A DNA stretch of 26,031 bases, from the NCBI GenBank assembly GCA_964552035.1, contig CAZKFN010000024.1:1-26031 (forward strand), in the 5' to 3' direction. Shown here one piece after another: positions 8,190 to 15,975 of this stretch. The stretch's first letter is position 1, and the number at the start of each line of letters is the position of its first letter. The notes under the pieces are model-generated. The model was not told where the DNA came from. It did no database searches and was given only the letters and a program-made list of their open reading frames with translations. A program made the position numbers and the translations under genes. The stretch comes from CAZKFN01 sp964552035 (GTDB lineage Bacteria > Bacteroidota > Bacteroidia > Flavobacteriales_E > Vicingaceae).

Positions 8190-9425
8190 TTAATGCTTCC
8201 TTTGCCTATTTCTAGCTTTGACTCTCCATGGCGTATTGTATTGCCAATCTCCAGCCATAATGCAACCGTAGGGGATGATTTCATCTATTATTTCCCCTAA
8301 ATTAAATTCTTTCATTTGTTTTTTGACCGTTTCAGCATTTTTGTAAGCCGAAGGAAGCTCTGTAATATCAATATGATCATGAAAAAATCGTATATCTAAG
8401 CCTCTAGTTTCTTCTGAAAAAATTTCTTTATCAGTTCTTCCTGCCTTTTTTCTTCTATGTTGGGTCCTACTAATATTTCTACCTGCTCCATGTGGTGCAA
8501 ATCCAAGGTTGTTTGCAGTACTTTCACCTTTGACGATTAAAACGGGTTCACTCATGTTTAAGGGAATTAATCTAAGGCCATCGGTAGAGTCGGGTACAAA
8601 TTTATTGCTAAGTGGAGTTGCGCCTTTTGCATGATAAAACAGGTCTCCTTCCTTAAAGACAAAGTTATGCTCATTCCAAAGCCTATCTTTAATTTGGACT
8701 TTTAATTTATGTGCAGTTGCATCGTGGATGAGGTTGTGGTTTAGCTTGGTCCATTCCCTAATCTTTTGCAGTGCATCCCAATAGCTCTTTCCTACTTCTG
8801 TATCATAAGGAATCCATGCATTTGCTTTAAGGGTATTTGGAGCAATTTTTTTTCTAAAATTCTCAGCTACTTTTATTCCTTCCTTATAGAGATTTGCTCC
8901 TAGGCCACGGCTTCCGTGATGTGTAACGATCATTGTTTCTCCCGTCTCTCGGGATTGTCCAACGAATAGAAAGTGGTTTCCATCGCCTTGTGTTGCTAGA
9001 TGATGCTTGGCAAGAGTTATATTTTTTTCATCCTTTAAGAATGGGTTTGCCCGCATTTTTTCTTCCATTTCTTGAGGCAGTTGGCTAAAATCTTCTCTAC
9101 CACCTCCACCAAAATGGGTAATGGATTGGGCGGCATCCAATACTTTTTTAGGAGGAAGAAAGCCCAGGTTGCTCATCATTACAGAACAGCAAATATCGGC
9201 AGAATGCATAGCAGGGTGAATGGCATTTTTTGCCACGGTTACTCCACCAACAGGAATTTGTCCTATACTTCCAGTGGGGCAAGCGTCGGGCATAATTGCG
9301 CCACGGACAATAGTGGGAGTAGTAGCAATTAAAACCTCCATGGTTTCAATCACCTTTTTTACATTCTCTTTTTCTTCTGCTGTTTCTGCTTTAATGTTAA
9401 GGTGTAATTCCGGTGTTTGCTTCAT
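8190..9425 (-). CDS. RtcB-family RNA ligase
   Basis: A 411-residue RtcB-type protein, a GTP- and Mn-dependent ligase family that joins 2',3'-cyclic phosphate or 3'-phosphate ends to 5'-OH RNA ends. Visible are D77 and C80 in SADICC (equivalent to the DIGCG metal site), GDGNHF (147-152), THHGSRG (168-174) and APHGAGR (310-316), whose His312 should be the guanylylated residue. The DIGCG motif is altered to DICCS, and the protein is at the short end of the family, resembling a Bacteroidota subgroup annotated simply as RtcB family. No rtcA, archease or tRNA gene is nearby. Repair of damaged RNA is a reasonable inference, but no target can be seen. Confidence 0.85.
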   Translation of the reverse strand: MKQTPELHLNIKAETAEEKENVKKVIETMEVLIATTPTIVRGAIMPDACPTGSIGQIPVGGVTVAKNAIHPAMHSADICCSVMMSNLGFLPPKKVLDAAQSITHFGGGGREDFSQLPQEMEEKMRANPFLKDEKNITLAKHHLATQGDGNHFLFVGQSRETGETMIVTHHGSRGLGANLYKEGIKVAENFRKKIAPNTLKANAWIPYDTEVGKSYWDALQKIREWTKLNHNLIHDATAHKLKVQIKDRLWNEHNFVFKEGDLFYHAKGATPLSNKFVPDSTDGLRLIPLNMSEPVLIVKGESTANNLGFAPHGAGRNISRTQHRRKKAGRTDKEIFSEETRGLDIRFFHDHIDITELPSAYKNAETVKKQMKEFNLGEIIDEIIPYGCIMAGDWQYNTPWRVKARNRQRKH

Positions 9426-9719
9426 GCGTGTCCATTTTTATGGAAGAGAAGGATAAGCAAAATTTTAGAAAGTAGTTCAAAATTATAGGATAAAATTGTG
9501 GTGATGATATTATTAATCAGCCTTGACATTATTCTACTATGTTGAGGTGTATTAAATATGAATTTAAGATAGAAAATTTAGCCACATTAATATAAGCTAA
9601 TTCATGTGAAACTGTTTTTATGCGGATTATTATAAATGTTAATTATTTTATAATATGTTGATTATTTATTTCAAACAAATATAATATTTGAATTATAAAT
9701 ATTTATTAACCAAAAAACT

Positions 9720-10226
9720 ATGGCAAAATATAAAGTAAATCAAAGTAAAACAACAAATTAGTGGATATGGACCTGTAAAGACGGTAGTAACTCTGGTAGT
9801 GAACCAATTAAAAGAGCTGCAAAAAGTGCAGTTAAGGATGCTTGTGGATTAGAAAATGTAAATGTAAATGTAAATCCACCTCGTTATCAAGCTAAATATG
9901 TATTAGGATCTTTGTTGAATTTTACTGCAGAAAACTTAAACGAAGAATTAGTAACTTTTCAAATAAGTGACATTAATGAAGAAGAATTCGATTCCTTTTT
10001 TGGATTAACTTGTCAACAGCAAGATAATGACATATCTGATGCAAGAAAAGCAATCACGATTTTGAAGATTTGGGTAATTTGTAGTGGTGGTGATACTGTT
10101 ATTAATATTAAGGAACAACATAATTTGACTCCTTTAGATTTTAGTAAACTCATTGCTAAGAATTATATGGGGTTAGAAATAACAATTAATGAAAATGAAG
10201 AAATTATTTGGGATTTCCCTGCTTAG
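9720..10226 (+). pseudogene. Unknown gene interrupted by an in-frame TAG at 9759
   Basis: An ATG at 9720 opens a frame that reads 13 codons (MAKYKVNQSKTTN), meets TAG at 9759-9761, and continues open to a TAG at 10224-10226. No ATG in this frame exists between the stop and about 10164, and the only downstream candidates are non-ATG codons such as TTG at 9912. The region right after the TAG reads like genuine protein (WIWTCKDGSNSGSEPIKRAA), so a 168-residue protein broken by one nonsense codon is the simplest reading. Alternatives are a base error, readthrough, or a shorter protein from TTG 9912 (104 residues). I recognise no family. Residues about 45-56 contain alternating Asn-Val from a 6-base tandem repeat (9855-9875). 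Its last 38 bases overlap the next gene. Confidence 0.55.
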
Positions 10227-10848
10227 TGCCTGTTTAGTAATAGGACTAGCCTTTACAGAAAAAGACAAAGAAGCTAAGAATTTCACTCCTCCGGGGACTA
10301 TTCATTTAGAAGAAGCAAATTTGTTTGTGGACAAAAATGAAGTAACAAATGCCGATTGGGCGGAGTATTTAATAGCATTGAAAAACGAAGGTTTTGAAGA
10401 AGAATATCAAAATGCAAAACCTGATAGCGCTTCATGGTTTTCTGTATATACCGGAAGGCAAGATGCTTTTCAAGGTGAGTATGCACATTATCCGGTGGTT
10501 GGACTTAGTCCAAAACAAATAATGGATTATTGCTCTTGGAGATCAGCTCGAGTAAATGCAATTCATTCTAATTTTAAAGTAAGATATCGATTGCCGACTG
10601 TAGAAGATTGGGAAATGCTTACTAAAATAGTAAAGAAAGAAAAAATTAAAGAAGGATTGTATGCGTACTCGCAAAAAAATAGTAAGAAAATAAAAGGTGT
10701 TTATGATAATGTGGAAGAAGTAATCCATGGTGATGATTTTGTTACTGCTGGATTTAATAAAACGGAAGATCAAAATTTAATTTATCGTGAAGAAATGCCT
10801 TCTGCTTTTGTTGGGTTTAGATGTGTAGCCGAAGTTGCTCCTTTGTAG
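10189..10848 (+). CDS. Exported SUMF1/FGE-fold domain protein
   Basis: A 219-residue protein with an N-terminal signal sequence. LLSAC (11-15) fits a lipobox, but more hydrophobic residues follow the Cys, so a normal signal peptide cut near residue 21 is equally possible. The body matches the formylglycine-generating-enzyme/EgtB/PvdO fold: a DKNEVTNADW segment (48-57), YPVVGLS (101-107), YCSWRSARVN (114-123), YRLPTVEDWE (133-142) and the terminal VGFRCVAE. In Bacteroidota this fold also occurs in the gliding lipoproteins GldJ and GldK, which are much longer. At this size it may be a non-catalytic or specialised version. Its start lies 38 bases inside the preceding interrupted gene, suggesting translational coupling. 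Confidence 0.75.
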   Translation: MKMKKLFGISLLSACLVIGLAFTEKDKEAKNFTPPGTIHLEEANLFVDKNEVTNADWAEYLIALKNEGFEEEYQNAKPDSASWFSVYTGRQDAFQGEYAHYPVVGLSPKQIMDYCSWRSARVNAIHSNFKVRYRLPTVEDWEMLTKIVKKEKIKEGLYAYSQKNSKKIKGVYDNVEEVIHGDDFVTAGFNKTEDQNLIYREEMPSAFVGFRCVAEVAPL

Positions 10849-11232
10849 TTTTAAAGCTTGGTTTTAAAAAGAACTTATAAATATTTTTTTATTCTTTTTT
10901 CCATTTCTCACATCACTCTATTTTTTACGGTGTTCGGAAACTCCTTTCAGTCGTTTGTATGAAAAAAAGGAATCAATTGAGCGTAGCGAAATCACGAACC
11001 CCTATAAAAATCATCGATTATCCGCTTAACCCACGTCATCTGTGTTCCACAAATAAATTTTATCAAAAAAACACTTTCCTACCTCACTATATTATCCGAT
11101 TCATGAGAACACCCATTTAGCAAAAAGTGAAGAATTTGAAATTTAAAATTTAATAACTAAATCGTTCAACGCTATTTAGGGAAGCTCAAAGCTCAAACTA
11201 CTACTAAAAAACACCATCTTCAATTTCAGCAT
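10849..11232. repeat. Gene-free stretch with a candidate dispersed intergenic repeat
   Basis: No reading frame of note on either strand. The first 20 bases hold a weak TTTTAAA/TTTAAAA inverted repeat followed by T-rich sequence, possibly ending the upstream message. From about 10930 to 11055 the base composition changes and contains GAGCGTAGCGAA and, on the minus strand, ACACAGATGACGTGGGTTAAGCGGATAA given here in part: ACACAGATGACG (11054-11037 region) and TTAAGCGGAT. These words resemble degenerate intergenic repeats common in Bacteroidota and other bacteria; that is from memory, not a search. A direct duplication AGCTCAAAGCTCAA lies near 11185. The rest is AT-rich without visible function. 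Confidence 0.35.
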
Positions 11233-12006
11233 TTAGGAAAGTAATAACCTACTAAAATACAACTTTATTATTTCAGAAGAATATTGGCTTGAAATATTTT
11301 GAATAAAAGCTGGGAAATTAACCTTTGCCTGTTCGTCTGCTGCATCAGAAATTGTTCGAATAATAGAATAGGGGACTTGATATTCATAGGCTATTTGCGC
11401 CACAGCTGCTCCTTCCATTTCAACACAAAGAACATTTGGCAATAAGCTTAATAATTGTTGTTTGTCCTCTTCTTTGGCGAAAAATTTATCTCCACTAGCA
11501 ATGTCGCCAATATAGAGTTGTGGATTATGAATGTTGAACTCTTGAAGATCTTCTTGAGGAATGACTTTTAAAAGATTTTGTTGGTCTAAAAGCTCATTAA
11601 TGGTGGATTGAAATAAAGCAGTTTTATCTTTAGGAGATTCAAAGTAGCTTATGTTGAGCAAGGGGATTTCAAATTGCTTCATTAAGGGCCTAGCATCCAT
11701 ATCATGTTGAAAAAAACGTTTCCCAATTACAATATCGCCAATATTTAGATTTGGATTAACAGCGCCTGCTACTCCTGAAAAAATTAATTCTTTGATTTTA
11801 AATTTTAGAATTAGTGTAGTTGCTGTTGCTGCAGCTGCAACTTTTCCCCATCTAGAAAAAACTACTATGGCTTTGATGTTGTTTAAGTAACCTTCATAGT
11901 AGGTTCTACCCCCAACTTGATGTTTGCTTACTTTGCTTAATAATGAAACAATACTATCTATTTCTTCGGGCATTGCACCCATAATACCGATAGTATTATC
12001 AGTCAT
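11233..12006 (-). CDS. mtnN: 5'-methylthioadenosine/S-adenosylhomocysteine nucleosidase
   Basis: A 257-residue phosphorylase/hydrolase-fold enzyme that removes adenine from methylthioadenosine and S-adenosylhomocysteine, recycling the by-products of methylation and polyamine synthesis. GIMGAMPEE (7-15) carries the N-terminal catalytic Glu, GVAGAVNPNLNIGDIV (78-93) is the family glycine region, VEMEGAA (195-201) binds the ribose, and D221 in TISDAAD is the catalytic acid. It is slightly longer than the E. coli enzyme because of an insert around residues 115-160 that replaces the usual short loop. The small secreted protein gene lies upstream on the same strand with a 42-base gap. Confidence 0.9.
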   Translation of the reverse strand: MTDNTIGIMGAMPEEIDSIVSLLSKVSKHQVGGRTYYEGYLNNIKAIVVFSRWGKVAAAATATTLILKFKIKELIFSGVAGAVNPNLNIGDIVIGKRFFQHDMDARPLMKQFEIPLLNISYFESPKDKTALFQSTINELLDQQNLLKVIPQEDLQEFNIHNPQLYIGDIASGDKFFAKEEDKQQLLSLLPNVLCVEMEGAAVAQIAYEYQVPYSIIRTISDAADEQAKVNFPAFIQNISSQYSSEIIKLYFSRLLLS

Positions 12007-12048
12007 ATTTAAAAAGAATATAAATGCTTAGAGAATTGTATTTTTTTA

Positions 12049-12501
12049 TTAGGGTTGTTCTACAGCCTCCCTTAAGTTGTCTAAGAAATTCCTTAATCTT
12101 CTTTTATGAAGATTATTCATTTCTGTTTTACAAATATGATAAAAGGTGCCCACTTTAGTAGTTGCTGAATCCTCTTCTTCATATTCCTCGCATTGATCAT
12201 CAATATACTCTCGCCAATCAATGTGAATGTCCTTAATATAATCTCTATACTCCTCCATGGTGTAATTACCGGTAATAAAAAGTGATCCAACGATAGGTGA
12301 ACCTATAATGCTATCAATATAATGGATGAGGTATTTATATTCCCTTTCAACACTATTTGTGGAAGCTACGTAGTTTTGTATTATTTCATCCCCCTCTTGA
12401 AATAAAGTGTCGCTTTTATTTTCTAGTACATTAGCAGATACTAGAGTAGTGAAAACTAAAAATAATACATTAAGTAGGGTAAATTGTAGAAAATATTTCA
12501 T
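12049..12501 (-). CDS. Small secreted protein, lysozyme-inhibitor LprI-like pattern
   Basis: A 150-residue protein with a clear signal peptide (residues 1-23, ending LVSA). The mature part is acidic and helical. Near the C-terminus DWREYIDDQCEEYEEE, then a glycine, then CKTEMNNLHKRRLRNFL gives two cysteines about 24 residues apart, which could form a disulfide, and a closing basic R-R-L segment. This spacing loosely matches the DUF1311/LprI lysozyme-inhibitor family, though similarity is too low to be sure. It would act in the periplasm. A candidate promoter lies about 70 bases upstream. Confidence 0.55.
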   Translation of the reverse strand: MKYFLQFTLLNVLFLVFTTLVSANVLENKSDTLFQEGDEIIQNYVASTNSVEREYKYLIHYIDSIIGSPIVGSLFITGNYTMEEYRDYIKDIHIDWREYIDDQCEEYEEEDSATTKVGTFYHICKTEMNNLHKRRLRNFLDNLREAVEQP

Positions 12502-12570
12502 AATTTATTAAATATACATTAAATGTGGTAGTAAAGCTTTAGCTTAAAAAATAGTAAGTTAAATATGGGC

Positions 12571-12598
12571 TAAAGGTAATAAAAAATTTTTAATACAA
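12571..12598 (-). promoter_or_regulatory. Candidate promoter for the small secreted protein gene
   Basis: Minus-strand TTG (12598-12596), 17-base spacer, TACCTTTA (12578-12571). One mismatch to the -7 consensus; the leader to the ATG at 12501 would be about 60 bases. The rest of 12502-12793 shows nothing else. Confidence 0.35.
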
Positions 12599-12793
12599 TA
12601 TTATCTGTTATAAATTATGAATTCTTTCTCTTTAGATTCGTTAATTATATCATACACAGGCATTTATATGGAGTATTTTTAAGAAGTTTAAAACTAATTG
12701 ATAAATTTATAATTTTACCAATAATGTTTTAAGTGGCTGAAATGCTTAAGATTGACAAATTGAAGCTAAGAAGGTAGATTATTTAGAAAATAG

Positions 12794-13501
12794 TCAATCA
12801 CAATTCCCATCTACATCGCAACTTTGCCCCTCAATAAACTGAATTGGGCGGTTAAGCTTACTTTCTGTCCATTCGGTAAATGATTGTTTAAGTGCTTGCA
12901 AGAAAGTTTCGCTTTCTTGAGCCCCAGATAGGGCATATTTATTGTTGAAAAGAAAAAAAGGAACTCCTCTAACGCCTATTCTACTAGCATTTTGAATATC
13001 TTTTTTAACAGCATCGGCATATAAATTGTCTTCTAATGACTTTTTTAATAAGGTCCTATCAAAACCTAATTCTTCCCCTATATCTAGAAGTACTTCAGTA
13101 TTATCAATGTTTTTCCCTTCCGTAAAATGAGCTTTAAAAAGCAATTCTTCAGTTTCATCTTGTTTTTGGTATTGCTTTGCAAAATGTGTCAATTGGTGGG
13201 CCTTAAAAGAGTTGGCTACTACAGATTTATCTAGATGATACGTTAGTCCAACAGTTTTTGCCATTTGGCTTACTTGCTCATTAAGTGCTCTAGCTTGCTG
13301 TATGCTTATTCCTTTGTGTTCTGCTAAAAATTCTGTAGAGCTTTTATTAGTTTGCGTTTTTATTTCGGGAGGGAGTTGAAAGCTTTTCCATTCAACATCA
13401 ATTTTATCTTTTTGATCAAATTGTTCCAATGCCTTTTCAAATTTCCTTTTGCCAATGTAGCAAAAGGGACACATGATATCACTCCAGATTTCTATTTTCA
13501 T
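12794..13501 (-). CDS. DsbA-family oxidoreductase, FrnE type
   Basis: A 235-residue thioredoxin-fold protein with a helical insert. The active site CPFC is at residues 11-14, directly after the first strand and with no signal peptide, so it is cytoplasmic. The cis-proline loop GVPFF (179-183) and SGAQ (192-195) follow as expected for FrnE-like proteins. The C-terminal tail has a second cysteine pair (GQSCDVDGNCD, 225-235), a known FrnE feature linked in Deinococcus to oxidative-stress tolerance. It is likely a disulfide isomerase or oxidoreductase. It stands alone, with a hairpin terminator upstream separating it from the M49 peptidase gene. Confidence 0.87.
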   Translation of the reverse strand: MKIEIWSDIMCPFCYIGKRKFEKALEQFDQKDKIDVEWKSFQLPPEIKTQTNKSSTEFLAEHKGISIQQARALNEQVSQMAKTVGLTYHLDKSVVANSFKAHQLTHFAKQYQKQDETEELLFKAHFTEGKNIDNTEVLLDIGEELGFDRTLLKKSLEDNLYADAVKKDIQNASRIGVRGVPFFLFNNKYALSGAQESETFLQALKQSFTEWTESKLNRPIQFIEGQSCDVDGNCD

Positions 13502-13587
13502 TGGATAGCTTATTATTTCGTTTCTATATTTTTATATAGCTAACAATACAATAGGAAATATTGTTTAGAGAAACTCATTCAAATTGC

Positions 13588-13632
13588 AATAAACCCAAAA
13601 ATCATCTTAATTAGATGGCTTTTGAGTTTATT
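13588..13632 (-). terminator. Long hairpin terminator downstream of the dipeptidyl-peptidase III gene
   Basis: An interrupted inverted repeat: AATAAAC (13588-13594) with GTTTATT (13626-13632), then CAAAA with TTTTG, then CATCT (13603-13607) with AGATG (13613-13617) around a 5-base loop. It starts 16 bases after the stop at 13649, and on the minus strand the descending arm contains a run of T. It fits a rho-independent terminator. Confidence 0.6.
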
Positions 13633-13648
13633 ACAAAAATATAATGAA

Positions 13649-15733
13649 TTATTTCACTTCTAAGAAGGAGTGCTTATTGCCATAATTCATCATTTGCTGA
13701 ACGAAATCAGTAGGGTAGTCTACTTTAATATCGACTATTTCTCCATTTTCTTCAATAGGAATTAAAATTGGATTAATAAAACCACCATAGGGGGCGATAT
13801 TTAATGCTTCAAAGCGATTTAATACCTCTTGATGAAGGTCGGTATCAACCTTTACACCATAATCTTCTATTAATGCTTTCCCTGCTTCATAATCACCCTC
13901 AGATTTAATACGTTGGATTTCACGAAGTAGTTGACCAAAAATTTCACGTAATTGCTCGTAATCATTAATTACAAAGTAAGTTTTACCGTTTTCTATTTTC
14001 TTTTCAATTACTTTATTTTCTTTCCCTTTTTCATAAGCCCACTGAGCAACCAATTGACGGTTTCTCATATGTGCTTCTTCAATTTGCTCACCTAGGTTAA
14101 TTCTTCTTAACTGCAGCATCATTCCATTTCTAATATAACTGTCATATTCAGCTTTACCTACTTCAAGGGTAGGAAGTATTCCCATATCTACTAATCGCTC
14201 ATCGTGTAAATAGTATAAAGCTACCAAGTCAGCTCTACCTTCTTCTAATGCAGAAGCATAGCTTTTTAATGTTTCTTTTGGTGTGCCAACTCCCTCATTA
14301 ATTTTACCAGAAGCATGTCCAATTACTTCATGCATATCTGTGTGAAGTTCTCCTGCTAGGCTCCCATATTTTTTAGCTCTTTCTACTTCCTCATCGGTAT
14401 AAGCAAATTCCTTTAAAGAACTATTACCTTCTTTAGATGACATGTTATAGGCGTGGACAATATTACCTAAGCTTACAGATTTTGATCCGTGCTGTTCACG
14501 GACCCAATTGTTATTCGGCAAATTAATACCAATTGGAGTAGCAGGGGATGCATCACCAGATTCAGCGATAACATTAATTACTCTTCCAGTAATTCCCTTT
14601 ACATTTTTCTTTTTATGTTCTTCCATTAATGGGGAATTGTCTTCAAACCATTGAGCTTGCTTGCCAATAGCATCAATTCTTTTGGTAGCTTCTAAATCCA
14701 CATAAGAAACTACAGATTCAAAGGAACCTTTATAACCCAAAGGATCGTTATAAACTTCTACAAATCCGTTGATAACGTCAATCATGGAGTTGGTATCTTT
14801 TACCCAAGCAATATTAAATTCATCCCAATCATAAACAGAACCAGTATTATAGTATTTAATTAACTTTTCTAAAGCTGTTTTTTGAGCATCATTTTCAGCA
14901 ACGGTGGTAGCTTTTTCTAACCAATATACGATTTGCTCTATTGCTGACGAATACATTCCTCCCACTTTCCATGTCTTAGAAACTACCTTTCCGTCTTCTT
15001 TAACTAATTGAGTATTTAATCCATATTCAGGATGGGGGTCTTCAGATTTATCCATTTCTGCATAATAATCTTCTACTTCCTTTTGGGTTAGGTCATCTCC
15101 ATAAAAATTAATAGCAGAAGAAGCTACCAAATCAACTCCGTCATCTAAAACTACTTTTTTAGCATCAAGATTTGGATTAAAAATTACTTCAGAAATTTCG
15201 GCAATCATTTCTTCTTTGCCTTGATCTTCCTTTAGGGGAAGTTGTTCAACAGGGATATTATTTACTACTTCTTCAAAAAACTCTCTACTAAACTCTGGAG
15301 TAAATTTATTGTTGGAGTAATGGTGATGAATCCCATTGGCAAACCAAACTTGCTTGGCATAAGTTAAAAGGTTTTCATACTCAGATTTATTCTCAATGTT
15401 TTCTTCATTTTTAACTATAGCCTCCATGATTTTTCTTATCTGAAGGTTATGTTTATAATTCTGGTCATACATAATATCTCTACCAGCTAAAGCAGCTTGA
15501 GACAGATAGTAAGCTAATATTTTTTGCTCTTTTGTTAACTCATCAAAACCAGGAGCTTGATATCTAATAATCTTAAGGTCTGCAAATTGTTCGGTGGTAT
15601 AGATAAAATCATCATCCATTTTCTGGTCTATTTGTGATTCTCCTGCTTGATCTTTATTCTTTTTTTGAGAAGAATCACAGGATACTATTCCAAGGCCCAA
15701 AATTAAAAGGGCAGCTATTACTTTTTTATTCAT
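13649..15733 (-). CDS. Dipeptidyl-peptidase III family (M49) zinc peptidase, lipoprotein
   Basis: A 694-residue protein. Residues 1-19 form a lipoprotein signal (lipobox GIVSC, lipid-modified Cys19), followed by a charged linker. The M49 zinc motif is HEVIGH (H468, E469, H473), with the second motif LEEGRADL (496-503) supplying the third ligand Glu497 or Glu498. The spacing between motifs is shorter than in human DPP III, as in other bacterial versions. The enzyme should remove dipeptides from the N-terminus of peptides. A lipid anchor puts it at the cell envelope, consistent with use of external peptides. The HExxGH form is intact, so it should be active. Confidence 0.9.
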   Translation of the reverse strand: MNKKVIAALLILGLGIVSCDSSQKKNKDQAGESQIDQKMDDDFIYTTEQFADLKIIRYQAPGFDELTKEQKILAYYLSQAALAGRDIMYDQNYKHNLQIRKIMEAIVKNEENIENKSEYENLLTYAKQVWFANGIHHHYSNNKFTPEFSREFFEEVVNNIPVEQLPLKEDQGKEEMIAEISEVIFNPNLDAKKVVLDDGVDLVASSAINFYGDDLTQKEVEDYYAEMDKSEDPHPEYGLNTQLVKEDGKVVSKTWKVGGMYSSAIEQIVYWLEKATTVAENDAQKTALEKLIKYYNTGSVYDWDEFNIAWVKDTNSMIDVINGFVEVYNDPLGYKGSFESVVSYVDLEATKRIDAIGKQAQWFEDNSPLMEEHKKKNVKGITGRVINVIAESGDASPATPIGINLPNNNWVREQHGSKSVSLGNIVHAYNMSSKEGNSSLKEFAYTDEEVERAKKYGSLAGELHTDMHEVIGHASGKINEGVGTPKETLKSYASALEEGRADLVALYYLHDERLVDMGILPTLEVGKAEYDSYIRNGMMLQLRRINLGEQIEEAHMRNRQLVAQWAYEKGKENKVIEKKIENGKTYFVINDYEQLREIFGQLLREIQRIKSEGDYEAGKALIEDYGVKVDTDLHQEVLNRFEALNIAPYGGFINPILIPIEENGEIVDIKVDYPTDFVQQMMNYGNKHSFLEVK

Positions 15734-15950
15734 TCAATATAATTTATGGTTTTTAGAAATTTAGCATTGCTAAAGTAGCGGTAATTTTATGCTTAATCAA
15801 TATTTGTTGTGATTTTCTGAAAATAAATGTTAGATTTAATCGACTGGGAGTAAAATAAAAGCAAATATCTTTTAAAAGAAATAGTTACTTCCATTTAATT
15901 AAAAAGCAATTAGTCTAAACAATTTTAGGTTTAAAAGGTCTTATTTTAAG

Positions 15951-15958
15951 TAACTTTG
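15951..15958 (+). promoter_or_regulatory. -7 promoter element for ribBA
   Basis: TAACTTTG, a perfect match, 17 bases before the ribBA ATG. The 15734-15975 spacer shows no FMN riboswitch consensus. Confidence 0.45.
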
Positions 15959-15975
15959 TAGTATAAATTAAGTTT

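Noticed and set aside
9072..9456. Two plus-strand frames (86 and 78 codons)
   Set aside because: Antisense to the conserved RtcB N-terminal region; no recognisable protein pattern.
9855..9875. AATGTA tandem repeat (about 3.5 copies)
   Set aside because: Too short for a CRISPR or a satellite; it only encodes alternating Asn-Val inside the interrupted gene.
15734..15975. Possible FMN riboswitch before ribBA
   Set aside because: None of the conserved FMN-element segments are visible; only a -7 element close to the ATG is seen.
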